From the NCBI GenBank assembly GCA_015277795.1, contig CP063848.1, forward strand, positions 3,038,001-3,102,000: a stretch of 64,000 nucleotides of DNA. The letters run 5' to 3'. The stretch is from Massilia sp. UMI-21. GTDB lineage: Bacteria > Pseudomonadota > Gammaproteobacteria > Burkholderiales > Burkholderiaceae_D. Positions 21,077 through 35,264 of this stretch are shown here, in pieces. The notes beneath the pieces were generated by a model that did no database searches, was not told the DNA's origin, and was given only the letters and a program-made list of their open reading frames with translations. The translations under genes and the position numbers were made by a program. The stretch's first letter is position 1. Each line of letters opens with the position of its first letter.

Positions 21077-22042
21077 CTAGCGCGCCAGCCCGGCCGGCGC
21101 CGGCTGGCGGGTGAAGCTCGGGCCGGCGGTGGTGGGGCGGCCGTCATCCCAGCGGAGCAGGTCGATGCACATGCGGCGCCCGGTCATGGCCGGGTCCCAG
21201 GCGTGGTACACGATCCATTCCTGGCTGCCGTCGGGCGAGGTGGTGAAGCAATTGTGGCCCGGGCCGATCAGCTTGCCGGGGCGCGAGCGCATCAGGAGCG
21301 CCGCTTCGCTGCCCTCGGGGCGGGTGAACGGACCGAGCGGATGGTCGCCCACCACATAGCTGACCCCGTAGTTTTCCTTTTCCCAGGCGCCGCCGCTGTA
21401 GAAGCAGTAGTACTTCCCGCCGTGTGCCAGCACCGAGGCGCCCTCCACCGTATGCCAGTCGAGCACCGCGTCGTACATCGCGCGCTGCTTCTTGAACAGG
21501 TGCCAGTCGGCGTGCGGGCGCGCCACCGTGCGCGGCTCGCCCGCCAGGCGGTCCATCGCCAGCAGGCGATCGACCACGATGCCGGTGCCGATCCGGTGGT
21601 CGTCTTCCGGTTCGAGGAAGTCGACGCAGTAGTACAGGTACCACTGGCCGTCCTGGTCGCGAAACGGATGGGCGTCGATCGAGAACTGCAGCGCCGGCAC
21701 CAGCAGCAGGCCCCGGTCGACGAAGGGGCCGAGCGGATGGTCGGCCACCGCCACCCGCAGCTTCTGGTGCTTGCCCTCCTCGTCGCCGCGCGAGTAGTAC
21801 ATCCAGAACCTGCCCTCGCTGTGGGCGACTTCCGGCGCCCAGAAGTGGTCCTCGCCCGGCGCCGAGATCGCGTAGCCGGCGCGGTGCCAGTCGACCAGGT
21901 CGTTCGAGACCAGCATCGGGAAGCGCCCGCCTCCGGGCCCTGCGGGCGCGGTGCCGTAGGCGTAGTAGCGGCCTTCGTGCCTGAGCACGAAAGGGTCGGC
22001 CATGATTTCCGGATACACCGGATTACAGTAGGTCTTCAGCAT
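21077..22042 (-). CDS. Glycoside hydrolase family 43 protein
   Basis: A 321-residue five-bladed beta-propeller glycosidase with no signal peptide, so probably cytoplasmic. Family features: the N-terminal YCNPVYPEIMADPFVLRHEGRYYAYGT with the catalytic-base Asp in ADP, WAPEV, the pKa-modulating Asp in FSIDAHPFRD, and the general-acid Glu in VEGASVLAHGGKYY. GH43 enzymes remove arabinose or xylose from oligosaccharides (alpha-L-arabinofuranosidase, beta-xylosidase). The start at 22042 has GAGGAG upstream. It is the last gene of the minus-strand cluster with a sugar ABC importer. The inferred role is to split imported oligosaccharides; the specificity is not resolved. Confidence 0.88.
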   Translation of the reverse strand: MLKTYCNPVYPEIMADPFVLRHEGRYYAYGTAPAGPGGGRFPMLVSNDLVDWHRAGYAISAPGEDHFWAPEVAHSEGRFWMYYSRGDEEGKHQKLRVAVADHPLGPFVDRGLLLVPALQFSIDAHPFRDQDGQWYLYYCVDFLEPEDDHRIGTGIVVDRLLAMDRLAGEPRTVARPHADWHLFKKQRAMYDAVLDWHTVEGASVLAHGGKYYCFYSGGAWEKENYGVSYVVGDHPLGPFTRPEGSEAALLMRSRPGKLIGPGHNCFTTSPDGSQEWIVYHAWDPAMTGRRMCIDLLRWDDGRPTTAGPSFTRQPAPAGLAR

Positions 22043-22116
22043 CGGTTCTCCTCGCGCCTGCGCCGTCAACGCTATCCGAATTCATCCCGCCATGGCGCAC
22101 CCAAGAAACGGCCTGG

Positions 22117-23220
<1,104 letters not shown>

Positions 23221-23268
23221 GGAGTCTCCGCTTGTCTTTGAGCTTGTTTTTCAGCCTGGTTGAAACAA

Positions 23269-24114
23269 CTATCCCTTGAGGCCGGTCGCCGCCAGGAAGC
23301 CGCGCGTCACACGGCGCTGGAACAGCACATAGGCCAGCGCCACCGGCAAGGCGCCGAGCAGCGCGGCCGCCATCAGCTGCGCGTAGCGTACCCCGAAGGC
23401 GTCGTAGGTCTGGGTCAGCCCGAGCGGAATCGTCATCATGTCGTTCGAGGTGACGATGATGAAGGGCCACAGGAAGTTGTTCCAGGCGCCGATGAAAGTG
23501 ACGATCGCCATCGCCCACACGATGTTGCCCGACAGCGGCAGGTAGACGCTCCACAGGATGCGCAGCGGACCGGCGCCGTCCATCACGGCGGCCTCGCGAA
23601 AGTCGGCGGGCACGGCGTCGAAGAACTGCTTGAACACGTAGATCACCACCGGCGCCACCACCTGCGGCAGCACGATGCCGGCATAGCTGTCGATCAGGCC
23701 GAGCTGGTTCATCATGCGAAACAGCGGCACCAGCAGCGCCTCGAAGGGCACCAGGAAGGCCAGCATGGTCATCGCGAACACCAGGCCGCGTCCGCGAAAG
23801 CGCAGCTGCGAGAACGCATACGCCGACGTCAAGGACAGCGCCATCGTCACCAGCGTCACCAGCAGGGCCACCAGGGCGCTGTTGAACAGCCAGCGTGCGA
23901 CGTTGCCGGCGGCGAGCACCTTGGCGAAGGCCGCCAGGGTCCAGTCCTGCGGCAGCCAGTGGAATACGCTCGAGACGGTCTCGTGCTCGGGCCGCAGCGC
24001 CGTGCTCATGGCCCACAGCAGCGGCGCCACCCACATCGCGGCCAGCGCCAGCGCCGCCGCGGCGCCGATCGTGGTCCAGAGCAGCTTGCCGCGGGTGTGC
24101 GCGCGCGTCCTCAT
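23269..24114 (-). CDS. Sugar ABC transporter permease (MalG-type)
   Basis: A 281-residue inner-membrane permease with six predicted helices, the first at about residues 11-34. The EAA loop that docks on the ATPase is visible as FREAAVMDGAGPLRILWSVYLPL. The protein ends in FLAATGLKG, the usual end of MalG-like CUT1 permeases (x-G-L-x-x-G-A-V/K-G). The start ATG 24114 overlaps the stop of the preceding permease gene (ATGA). Confidence 0.9.
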   Translation of the reverse strand: MRTRAHTRGKLLWTTIGAAAALALAAMWVAPLLWAMSTALRPEHETVSSVFHWLPQDWTLAAFAKVLAAGNVARWLFNSALVALLVTLVTMALSLTSAYAFSQLRFRGRGLVFAMTMLAFLVPFEALLVPLFRMMNQLGLIDSYAGIVLPQVVAPVVIYVFKQFFDAVPADFREAAVMDGAGPLRILWSVYLPLSGNIVWAMAIVTFIGAWNNFLWPFIIVTSNDMMTIPLGLTQTYDAFGVRYAQLMAAALLGALPVALAYVLFQRRVTRGFLAATGLKG

Positions 24115-24995
24115 GCTTCCTTTCGCGCCAGCCAGCGCACGAAGCCGGCCTGGACCAGCGACAGCGCGACCACGATCGCCACGAAGGCCATGGCGATGGC
24201 GGCGGCGTAGCCGGCGTCGCTCTGGGTAAAGGCGGTCTCGTACATGTAGTGCAGGGTCACGCGGGTGGTGTTGAAGGGGCCGCCGGCGGTCATGATGTAG
24301 GTCTGGCCGAACACCTTCATCGATGCGATCAGCTGCAGCACCAGGGCCATGCCGGCCACCGGGCGCAGGGCCGGCCAGGTAATGCTGCCAAACAGCGTGA
24401 AGCCGCGCGCGCCGTCCAGCGCCGCCGCTTCGTACAGGTCGGCGGGGATGTTGCGCAGGCCGGCCAGGAACATCAGCATGTTGAAGCCGACGGTCCACCA
24501 GATGGTGCCGATCGCCACCATCGGCATGGCCCAGGTGAGATCGGCGAACCAGGCGCGCTCCATCCCCAGCACATGGTTGACCACGCCCGACGAGGGTTGC
24601 AGCATCCAGTCGGCGATCAGGGTCATCACCGAGATCGGCAGCACATAGGGCAGGAAGAACGCGCCCTGCAGCCAGCCGCCGGCGCGCGCGAAGCGGTTCA
24701 CCAGCAGGGCCATGAGCAGGCCCAGCGCGCACAGGGGCAGCACGGTCAGCGCCGCGAAGTAGAAGGTATTGCCGACCGCGGACCAGAACGAGGGATCGCG
24801 CGCCAGGCTCAGGTAGTTGTCGATGCCGACGAAGGCGTTGGTACGGGTCAGGCTGCTCTCGGTCAGGCTCATGTAGAGGGTGTCGAGCGTCGGCAGGAAG
24901 AAGAACAGCAGGAAGGCCAGCGCGTACGGCGCCAGCAGCATTGCCGCCGGCAAGGCGTCGCCGGGCCTGGCTCGACTCGTCCGGGATGATCCCAT
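24111..24995 (-). CDS. Sugar ABC transporter permease (MalF-type)
   Basis: A 294-residue permease with six helices. The first follows a short basic N-terminus (about 18-40). The EAA loop reads LYEAAALDGARGFTLFGSITWPAL, and QTYIMTAGGPFNTTRVTLHYMYETAF is a block typical of the MalF/UgpA group. The start at 24995 has AGGAG nine bases upstream, directly behind the binding-protein gene. It forms the heterodimeric channel with the MalG-type protein. Confidence 0.9.
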   Translation of the reverse strand: MGSSRTSRARPGDALPAAMLLAPYALAFLLFFFLPTLDTLYMSLTESSLTRTNAFVGIDNYLSLARDPSFWSAVGNTFYFAALTVLPLCALGLLMALLVNRFARAGGWLQGAFFLPYVLPISVMTLIADWMLQPSSGVVNHVLGMERAWFADLTWAMPMVAIGTIWWTVGFNMLMFLAGLRNIPADLYEAAALDGARGFTLFGSITWPALRPVAGMALVLQLIASMKVFGQTYIMTAGGPFNTTRVTLHYMYETAFTQSDAGYAAAIAMAFVAIVVALSLVQAGFVRWLARKEA

Positions 24996-25003
24996 GCAGA
25001 CTC

Positions 25004-26359
25004 CTAGTAGCGCGGCGCGCGCTTCTTGATCATGCGCGCGGCTTCGGTTTCGAACATGCGCAGGGCCTGCGCGGGCGTCAGCTGCGACGACAGCGCGGCC
25101 GGCAGGTATTTCGAGGCCATCGCCTCGAGCGGCCCGGCCGCCCCCATGTACCAGGCGTCCGGATCGTAGATCACGCTGCGCGGCACCTGCGCATACAGGC
25201 GGTTCGGCATCAGGGCCAGCACCTCGGGCGATTCGGCCACCGGGCGATAGGCCAGCACGTGGCCGCCCTGGGCCCAGCCGAACGCGTTTTTGCTGACGAA
25301 GGCGATGAAGCGCATCGCCGCCTGCACCTTGCGCGGCGAGATCGGGCGCCCGTCGTTGGCGGGAAGCGCAAAGGCGTGCGAGTCGGCCCAGACGCTGTCG
25401 TTGCCGAACATGCGCGGCAGCGGCGCGATGCCGTACTCGAAGCCGAGGGTGCCCTTCTGGGCGGCGCGCACCATCTCGGGCACTTCCCAGACACCGTTGA
25501 TCATGAAGCCGGCCTTGCCGCCCATGAACTGGCCCGTGGAGGCCGGGTAGTCCAGGCCCGGCTGGGCGTAGCCCTGCCTGAACCAGGCGCTGATGCGCGC
25601 CAGCGAATCCACGCCCGCCGCGCCGTAGGCGAAGCGGCCGTCCTGGATCAGGGGTACATTGCGCTGCGCCAGCATCGAGATCCACAGGCGCCAGACCGCA
25701 TACGAACTCTGGCTGCTCTCCATCGTCATGCCCGGGTGGCCGGTGGCCTGGCGCACCGCGCGGAAGGCAGCGCTCAAGGCGTCGATCCCCTGGATGGGTT
25801 GCAGCTGGCCGCTGTCGTCGAGCAGGCCGGTCTTCCCGACCAGGGTCTTGTTGTAGTACAGGACCAGGGGGTGCAGGTCGAGCGGAATCGCATAGGTCTT
25901 GCCGGCATGCCGGGATTTACGCCATTGGCGCGGATAGAAGTCGGCCGGATCGAGTCCCGCCGCGCGCAGCTCGGCCGGGGCGATCGGGCGCAGCACGCCG
26001 CCGCCGGCCAGGTTGGTCATGCGCGACAGATGCACGGTGGCGAGGTCCGGACCGGCGCCGACCACCGACGAAGTGATCAGCTTGGTGTAGAAGGGCTCGC
26101 CCCACTTGAGGGTGGTGCCGACCACCCGCACCTCGCGCTGGCTGGCGTTGAAGCGCTCGACCAGTGCCGTCATGCGTGCGCCGTCGCCCCCGCTCAGCAG
26201 CGTCCACATGCGCACCTCGACCTGCGCCAGGGCGGCGGTGGGCAGGCACAGCAAGGCAGCCGCCAAGGCGGCCACTGAGGGCGCCAATGAGGGCGCCAAT
26301 GAGGGAGCCAATGAGGGGGCCACTGAGGCGCCGGCAAGGCGCGCCGTGAATGGGGTCAA
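25004..26359 (-). CDS. Extracellular sugar-binding protein of the ABC importer
   Basis: A 451-residue periplasmic binding protein (SBP family 1). It probably starts at TTG 26359, with AGGAG six bases before. The signal peptide is odd: between the basic N-terminus and the hydrophobic core stand four copies of Leu/Val-Ala-Pro-Ser, encoded by 12-bp tandem repeats. Cleavage is likely after TAALAQ or ALA. The mature protein opens with VEVRMWTLLSGGDGARMTALVERFNAS. It carries the family blocks GPDLATVHLSRM, YAIPLDLHPLVLYYNKTL and FMGGKAGFMINGVWEVPEM. It is the first gene of the operon (binding protein, two permeases, ATPase, GH43), so it probably captures arabino- or xylo-oligosaccharides; that substrate is inferred from GH43 alone. 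Confidence 0.88.
   Translation of the reverse strand: MTPFTARLAGASVAPSLAPSLAPSLAPSVAALAAALLCLPTAALAQVEVRMWTLLSGGDGARMTALVERFNASQREVRVVGTTLKWGEPFYTKLITSSVVGAGPDLATVHLSRMTNLAGGGVLRPIAPAELRAAGLDPADFYPRQWRKSRHAGKTYAIPLDLHPLVLYYNKTLVGKTGLLDDSGQLQPIQGIDALSAAFRAVRQATGHPGMTMESSQSSYAVWRLWISMLAQRNVPLIQDGRFAYGAAGVDSLARISAWFRQGYAQPGLDYPASTGQFMGGKAGFMINGVWEVPEMVRAAQKGTLGFEYGIAPLPRMFGNDSVWADSHAFALPANDGRPISPRKVQAAMRFIAFVSKNAFGWAQGGHVLAYRPVAESPEVLALMPNRLYAQVPRSVIYDPDAWYMGAAGPLEAMASKYLPAALSSQLTPAQALRMFETEAARMIKKRAPRY
26273..26330 (-). repeat. 12-bp tandem repeat in the signal-peptide region
   Basis: About four and a half units of a 12-base repeat (plus-strand form close to CAATGAGGGCGC) encode the Leu-Ala-Pro-Ser copies of the binding protein. 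Copy-number change would keep the frame and lengthen or shorten the signal-peptide N-region. Confidence 0.7.
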
Positions 26360-26502
26360 GCCTGTCTCCTGGGTCGTCTCGGGTCGCTTGCCCGCGTTTT
26401 TTTGTCATTAATACTAGCAAATAATGATTAACAAAGCCTGTCCTGCAGGCAAGCGTGCGTGCGTGCAGGGTAGAATCGGCCTTTTGCGTGACGGGCCAGG
26501 GG

Positions 26503-27513
26503 ATGTGGATCGGTGTGTTGTGCGGCCTGCTGGCCGGGGCGATGTGGGGCCTGGTATTCATCGCACCGGCGCTGCTGGCCGCCTTCTCGCCGCTCGAACT
26601 CGCGGTGGGCCGCTACCTGGCCTACGGCGCGATGGCGCTGGCGCTGCTGCTGCCGCGCCTGAAACACCTGCTCGCCACCCTGGCGCGCGCCGACTACCTG
26701 GCCCTGCTGCGCCATGCGCTGGCCGGCAACATCGTCTATTACATGCTGCTCGCGAGCGGCGTCAAGTACGCCGGCGTGGCGCCGACCTCGCTGATCATCG
26801 GCATGCTGCCGGTCGTCGTCACCCTGCTCGGACGCAAGGACCAGGGTGCCGCGCCGCTGCGCCGGTTGGCCCTGCCCCTGCTGCTGGTGGCCGCCGGCAT
26901 CGCTTGCATCAATGCCGACAGCTTCCTGCATGCCGGGCCCGGCAGCGCCACCGCCGACATCGTGCTGGGCCTGGCCTGCGCGTTCGGCGCCCTGCTGTGC
27001 TGGAGCTGGTATGCGCTGGACAATGCGCGCTACCTGAAGCGCAATCCGCAGTTCTCCAGCGCCCAGTGGTCGGCCCTGTACGGGCTGGCGACCGGTGCGG
27101 TCGCGCTTGCGCTGGGCGCCGGCGCCTGGGCGGTCGGCGCCGCCGGAGGCGCCGCGGCCGGGGCCGCGCCGCGCGACTGGACGCTGTTCTGGGCCTGCAA
27201 TGCCGTGCTGGCGCTGGGCGCGTCCGTGATCGGCAACGGACTATGGAACGTGGCCAGCCGGCGCGTGCCGGTGACCCTGGGCGGGCAACTGATCCTGTTC
27301 GAGACCCTGTTCGCGCTGCTGTACGGCTTCGGGTACCGCGGCCATGGCCCGCGCCCGCTGGAGCTGGCCGCCATCGCGCTGCTGGCGGCGGGCGTGATCT
27401 GGTCGGTGCGCGCCCACGCCCCGGTCGCGCCGCCCTCGCGGCGCCAGTCGGGCGAACCCCATTTCGCCGAAGGTGACGGCGTGGCGGGCCCCGCCCATCG
27501 CCGCCAGCCCTAG
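26503..27513 (+). CDS. EamA/DMT family membrane transporter
   Basis: A 336-residue inner-membrane protein with ten predicted helices in two EamA repeats. It starts with MWIGVLCGLLAGAMWGLVFIAPALL. LLRHALAGNIVYYMLLASGVKYAGVAPTSLIIGMLPV and the late LGASVIGNGLWNVASRRVPVTLGGQLILFETLFALLYGF are characteristic. The C-terminal 30 residues are polar and cytoplasmic. EamA proteins are drug/metabolite exporters or amino-acid transporters; the substrate is unknown. The start ATG 26503 follows CAGGGG and a TAGAAT box at 26471, downstream of a divergent AT-rich gap shared with the sugar importer. The frame extends to GTG 26455, but that start would leave no room for the promoter. Confidence 0.82.
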   Translation: MWIGVLCGLLAGAMWGLVFIAPALLAAFSPLELAVGRYLAYGAMALALLLPRLKHLLATLARADYLALLRHALAGNIVYYMLLASGVKYAGVAPTSLIIGMLPVVVTLLGRKDQGAAPLRRLALPLLLVAAGIACINADSFLHAGPGSATADIVLGLACAFGALLCWSWYALDNARYLKRNPQFSSAQWSALYGLATGAVALALGAGAWAVGAAGGAAAGAAPRDWTLFWACNAVLALGASVIGNGLWNVASRRVPVTLGGQLILFETLFALLYGFGYRGHGPRPLELAAIALLAAGVIWSVRAHAPVAPPSRRQSGEPHFAEGDGVAGPAHRRQP

Positions 27514-27780
27514 CTGCGCGCCCGCCCCCCAGCCGGTGGGTCCAGGTGCCGCCGCGGACCCGGTCCTTGCCGTCCTGGCTCGACCGGGCGGTGTCGTTCC
27601 GGGTCGCCGCGGCGCAGCGGCGCAGCGCGAGCCTGAGCCAGGTCCATTCGCCCGGCGTACCGGCCACGGTGCTGCGGTAGCGCGGACCGGCGCGCATGGG
27701 CGCCGCCCTCTCCTCCCTTGACTCTTGACCTTATTGCCACAGGTGCGGGCCGGACGTTGTATCGAAGTGATATTTTTGTT
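27514..27780. other. GC-rich region without a convincing gene
   Basis: Nothing on the plus strand looks coding. On the minus strand an open frame starts at 27697 with the gene-like opening TPGEWTWLRLALRRC, then runs antisense through the EamA gene and loses any protein character. It may be a degraded gene end or chance in GC-rich DNA. The region turns AT-rich after about 27720, where the promoter of the TonB receptor should be. Confidence 0.4.
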
Positions 27781-27783
27781 CCG

Positions 27784-27791
27784 AAACGTTT
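27784..27791. promoter_or_regulatory. AAACGTTT palindrome upstream of the TonB receptor
   Basis: CGAAACGTTTTG (27783-27793) has the AAACGTTT core seen in many LacI/GalR-family operators. It lies about 135 bases upstream of the receptor start, in the AT-rich promoter stretch. No LacI gene is nearby. Confidence 0.3.
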
Positions 27792-27924
27792 TGTAGGACT
27801 ATTGCCCATTGTCACTACCTGCTAGACTCGTAGGATTGCTCCCACAACAAGCAAAGTTGTCACCATAGAACAACAGGGTGCAGGCTGATGCAGCAGCGAC
27901 AAGAAAAAACAGGGGAAGTCCTTC

Positions 27925-30219
27925 ATGAAAGCAAAGCAGGTCCGTCCGGCGCAATCGCTGCTGGCCGTCGCGGTTTCGGGTATCGCATGGAGCATGGGGA
28001 TCGCCCATGCCGCGCAGGGGCAGCAAGTACAGCAAATTCAGCAAGCTCGGCAAGCTCGGCAACTGCAGCAGGTCCAGCCGAACGCGGTGCCGGAAGTCGT
28101 GGTCACGGCCCAGCGCACCTTGTCCACGGCGTCGCGCACCGCGGTCGCGATGAGCGTGCTCCAGGGAGAAGCGCTGCGCGGCAGCGGCGCCGACAATCCG
28201 GCCTCGATCGGCGCACGCCTGCCGAACGTGTATATCGACCAGGCTTTCTCGGGCCTGCGCGTGACCATCCGCGGCATCAGCAACAATGACACCACCGACA
28301 AGGGCGACCCGTCGGCCGCCTTCATGCAGGACGGCGTGTACATCGCGCGCCCGGCCGGCCAGGCCGCCAACTTCCTCGACGTCGACCGCATCGAAGTGCT
28401 GCGCGGCCCGCAGGGCACCCTGTACGGGCGCAACACCACCGCCGGCCTGGTCAACGTGATCTCGAACGCACCGACCGACAGGCTGGAAGGCCGCGTCGCG
28501 CTCGAAGCCGGCACCTACCGTCACCGCAAGCTTGAAGCGGTGCTCAACGTTCCGCTCAACGACGCTCTGGCGATGCGCGCCGCGCTGGGCGTGCGCAAGC
28601 AGGACCCGTTCCTGAAGAACGGCCAGGGTAACGCCCTGCGCCCCGGAATGGACCGCGACGACCGCGATGCGCGCCTGAGCGCGAAACTGGCGATCGGACC
28701 GGACGCCTCGCTGCTACTGCGCTACGACCACAGCGAAGCCGGCAACAACAACGATCGCATCGTCCCCGACACCAATTTCTACACCGGCGTTTCGGCGGGC
28801 GCCCCCGCCTGGCGCGACGGCACGACCGACGAACGCCTGACCAACCGCTTCCGCCCGGCCAATATCGCGCCGGTGCAGGGTATGCAGGACCGCCGCGCAA
28901 GCGGCCTGTCGGCCGACCTGAGCTGGAACCTGGGCCCGGCCACCGTCTACTACCTGGGCTCGCATCGCGAACTCGACCAGCAGATGGTCAACAATTATTA
29001 CTACCGGATCTCACCGGCGATCGCACTCGGGGTCATCAATACCTACGACGGCGCCAATGTCCAGGATTCGCACGAACTGCGCCTCGCCAGCAACGGCAAG
29101 GGACCGCTCAGCGCCCAGGGCGGCCTGTATTACTTTACGGAGGAATCGGACACCAGCTACGCCTTCCAGGGGCTGCGCCCGGTCGGCCTGCCGCCCTACT
29201 ACGCCTTCCCGCTGTCGACGCAGGCGACCAGCCGCGCCGCGTTCGGCCAGCTGACCTGGCGCGTGGGCGAAGGCCTGCGCCTGACCGCCGGCGCGCGCCG
29301 CACCCACGACGAGAAGGAGCGCGTGGGCTCGACCGACTTCCAGCAAGGCCCGCGCTTCAACCCGGCCACCGACCGCCGCCTGCTCAACGCGGCGGCGCTG
29401 GCGACCTCGCGCACCACCTGGCGCCTGGGCGCCGAATCCGACCTGGGCGCGCACACCCTGGCTTACCTGAGCCTGGCAACCGGCTACAAGGCCGGCGCCT
29501 TCAACGACGGCTGCGTGGCCGGCACCACCGCGCTCGGCATCGCCTGCCCGTCGGCGGTCGCGGTCAGCCCGGAGTTCCTGTACTACCAGCCGGAACAGCT
29601 GCGCGCCTGGGAAGCCGGCCTGAAGTCGCGCCTGCTCGGGGGGCGCCTGACGGTGAATGCCGCCGTCTTCCACTACGACTACACCAACCTGCAGCTGACC
29701 GGTAACGCGATCGTGGGCGGCGCCCCGCGCCTGCTGACCCGCAATGCCGGGGCGGCCCGCAGCCGCGGCATCGAGCTCGACGGCGAATTGCGCGTGGGCG
29801 GCGGCGGCCGCCTCACCTACGGGCTCACCCTGCTCGACGCCCGCTACGTGCGCTACATGGCCACCCCGGCGGTGTCCTGGGCGGGCCGCAAGCTCGACCG
29901 CGCACCGAGCCACGTGTTCACGCTCGGCTACCAGCAGCGGATCGCGCTTGGCGGCGGCCAGCTCAGCGGCGGCCTGTTCGTGCGCGCCAGCGGCGAGTAC
30001 GTACTCGCGGTCCCGAGCCAGCTGCTGGTCTACCGGGTACCGTCGCACACCAGCAGCGACGCCACCCTGTCGTGGAGCCCGACCGGCGCCGACTGGAGCG
30101 TGCTGGCGCGCGTGCGCAATATCGAGAACGAGGTGCGGCCGTCGATCATCGACAGCTTCGGCATGACCACGCCGACCGCGCCGCGCCCGGCCGAGCTGCG
30201 CCTCGATGTCCGTTTCTGA
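27925..30219 (+). CDS. TonB-dependent outer-membrane receptor
   Basis: A 764-residue outer-membrane active transporter. The signal peptide covers about residues 1-29 (cleavage after AHA). An odd Gln/Arg-rich spacer (QQVQQIQQARQARQLQQVQ) is followed by the TonB box region PEVVVTAQR. The plug domain has LPNVYIDQAFSGLRVTIRGI, FMQDGVYIARP and IEVLRGPQGTLYGRNTTAGLVNVIS. The 22-strand barrel includes YLSLATGYKAGAFND, LRAWEAGLKSRLLGGRLTVNAAVFHYDYTNLQL and ends in LRLDVRF. The overall style is that of receptors for hydrophobic or carbohydrate substrates rather than FecA types with an N-terminal signalling domain, which is absent. Start ATG 27925 has AGGGGAAG upstream. The DUF2236 oxygenase gene follows 60 bases later and may share the transcript. 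Confidence 0.9.
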   Translation: MKAKQVRPAQSLLAVAVSGIAWSMGIAHAAQGQQVQQIQQARQARQLQQVQPNAVPEVVVTAQRTLSTASRTAVAMSVLQGEALRGSGADNPASIGARLPNVYIDQAFSGLRVTIRGISNNDTTDKGDPSAAFMQDGVYIARPAGQAANFLDVDRIEVLRGPQGTLYGRNTTAGLVNVISNAPTDRLEGRVALEAGTYRHRKLEAVLNVPLNDALAMRAALGVRKQDPFLKNGQGNALRPGMDRDDRDARLSAKLAIGPDASLLLRYDHSEAGNNNDRIVPDTNFYTGVSAGAPAWRDGTTDERLTNRFRPANIAPVQGMQDRRASGLSADLSWNLGPATVYYLGSHRELDQQMVNNYYYRISPAIALGVINTYDGANVQDSHELRLASNGKGPLSAQGGLYYFTEESDTSYAFQGLRPVGLPPYYAFPLSTQATSRAAFGQLTWRVGEGLRLTAGARRTHDEKERVGSTDFQQGPRFNPATDRRLLNAAALATSRTTWRLGAESDLGAHTLAYLSLATGYKAGAFNDGCVAGTTALGIACPSAVAVSPEFLYYQPEQLRAWEAGLKSRLLGGRLTVNAAVFHYDYTNLQLTGNAIVGGAPRLLTRNAGAARSRGIELDGELRVGGGGRLTYGLTLLDARYVRYMATPAVSWAGRKLDRAPSHVFTLGYQQRIALGGGQLSGGLFVRASGEYVLAVPSQLLVYRVPSHTSSDATLSWSPTGADWSVLARVRNIENEVRPSIIDSFGMTTPTAPRPAELRLDVRF

Positions 30220-30279
30220 GGCGGGCCGGGCATGTGCCGGGCTTTTCCATTACCACGATCCGATGCTGCAGGAGACTGA

Positions 30280-31664
30280 ATGAAACGCGATGCCATCAAT
30301 CCGCTGTCGCCCTCGATGCGCGCCGACCCGCCGGCCGACGATGCCGTCGCGCGCATGCTGGCGGACGCCCATGGGCCGCACGACATGGCGGCGCGTGTCG
30401 CCGCCATCAATCGGGAACTCGCCCGCTGGGACAGCAACGGCGCCTTGGCGAACTGGGCGGCCGGGCCGGATACCGACCCGCGCGTCGGCGCCGCCCTGAA
30501 AGAGTACCTGGCACGCTGTGCCGGGCTGCCGGAATGGGCCGATGCGGCGCAGATCGCACGCGCGGAGGCCCTGTTCATGGACATGAGCATGCTGTCCTGC
30601 ACGCTGTTGTTCTGTGCCAGCCTGCCGGAATGCTACGTGCTGCCGGATCTCTCGGCGGTGCTGCACGCGGCCGGACAACTCGAGCAGCATACCGACTACC
30701 GGATCCGCTCCACCGCCGCCATGATCTTCCCCGTGATGATGCGCGGCGGGCTCACCCTGCCCGGCGGCGGGGGCGTGTCCCAGGCGCTCAAGGTGCGCCT
30801 GATCCACGCGACCGTCCGGCACCTGATCCTGCGCGGCGCGCCCGACACGGTGTGCGCCGCGCCGGATCAGGCGCCGGCATTGCCGGCGCTGGCCCCGGCC
30901 GGCGGCGGCCTGTACCACGTCCTGTACGCGCACGGCTGGGACGCCGCACGCGACGGCCTGCCCTGTAACCAGGAGCAGCTGGCCTATACCCTGTTCACTT
31001 TCCACTACGTCTACCTGCGCGGCCTGCGCCGCCTCGGCCTGGGCGTGCAGCGCGCCGACGAGGAGGCCTACCTGCACGCCTGGAACGTGCTCGGCCACAT
31101 GCTGGGCATCGAGCGCGACCAGATGGCCTGGAACATGGACGACGCCGCGGCGCGCTTCGCGGCCATCCAGGCGCGCGGCCGGAGCGATCGGCGCGTGCCG
31201 GATCCGCGCCCTCCCCTGGCGGCGGCCCTGATGGGCGAACTGGCCAAGCAGATCCCGCTGCGCCTGCTCAAGCCCTTCCCGGTCCTGCTCACGCGCCACC
31301 TGTGCGGCCGCCGTTCCAGCGCCGACCTCGGACTCGACGCCCGCGTGCCGCTGGCCTCGCGCCTGCTGTTCACGGTGGGCCTCGGCGCCATACGCGCCAT
31401 CGACGCCGCGGTGCGCCTGTTGGTGCCCGGCTTCTCGATCACACGCATGCTCACCCGCGTGGCCGGCTACCGGCTGGTGACGCGCTTCCTGATGGACCAG
31501 ACGCGCCCCCTGCGCCTGCCCGACGCCCTGCTCGGCGACGTGGCCGCGACCCTGCTTGCCTGGCGCCGCGATCCGCGGGCGCCGCGCTGGCTCGGCCGGC
31601 TCGAGGCCCGCCTGGCGGGCCATCCGGTTTCCGCCGGCCACGACCAGCACGACGCCACCCGTCC

Positions 31665-31668
<4 letters not shown>
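30280..31668 (+). CDS. MpaB/Lcp-type oxygenase (DUF2236)
   Basis: A 462-residue protein of the DUF2236 family, which includes the latex-clearing proteins (haem-b rubber oxygenases) and fungal MpaB, which cleaves a polyprenyl chain. The core shows the pattern expected around the haem: RIRSTAAMIFPVMMRGG with conserved Arg and Thr, then RLIHATVRHLIL with the likely proximal His. Later come the NQEQLAYTLFTFHYVYLRGL and EEAYLHAWNVLGHMLGIERDQM blocks typical of the family. I see no signal peptide, so it may act in the cytoplasm. It starts at ATG 30280 with GGAG upstream. Its stop overlaps the start of a hybrid kinase (ATGA, 31665-31668), an unusual partner. The substrate is unknown; a hydrophobic isoprenoid-like molecule taken up by the neighbouring receptor is speculation. 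Confidence 0.75.

Positions 31669-35260
<3,592 letters not shown>

Positions 35261-35264
<4 letters not shown>

Noticed and set aside
26440..26454. GCCTG-TCCTG-CAGGC hairpin in the gap between the sugar importer and EamA
   Set aside because: On the minus strand it lies upstream of the likely importer promoter and on the plus strand it has no T-run. No role could be supported.
27510..27697. Minus-strand gene starting TPGEWTWLRLALRRC
   Set aside because: The opening looks protein-like, but it runs on antisense through the EamA gene and matches nothing I know. Left as a non-coding stretch with a note.
30226..30247. GCCGGGC repeat with TTTT after the TonB receptor as a terminator
   Set aside because: The two GCCGGGC copies are direct, not inverted. 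Only a four-pair GGCA/TGCC stem is possible, so it is not a convincing terminator and the downstream oxygenase may be co-transcribed.
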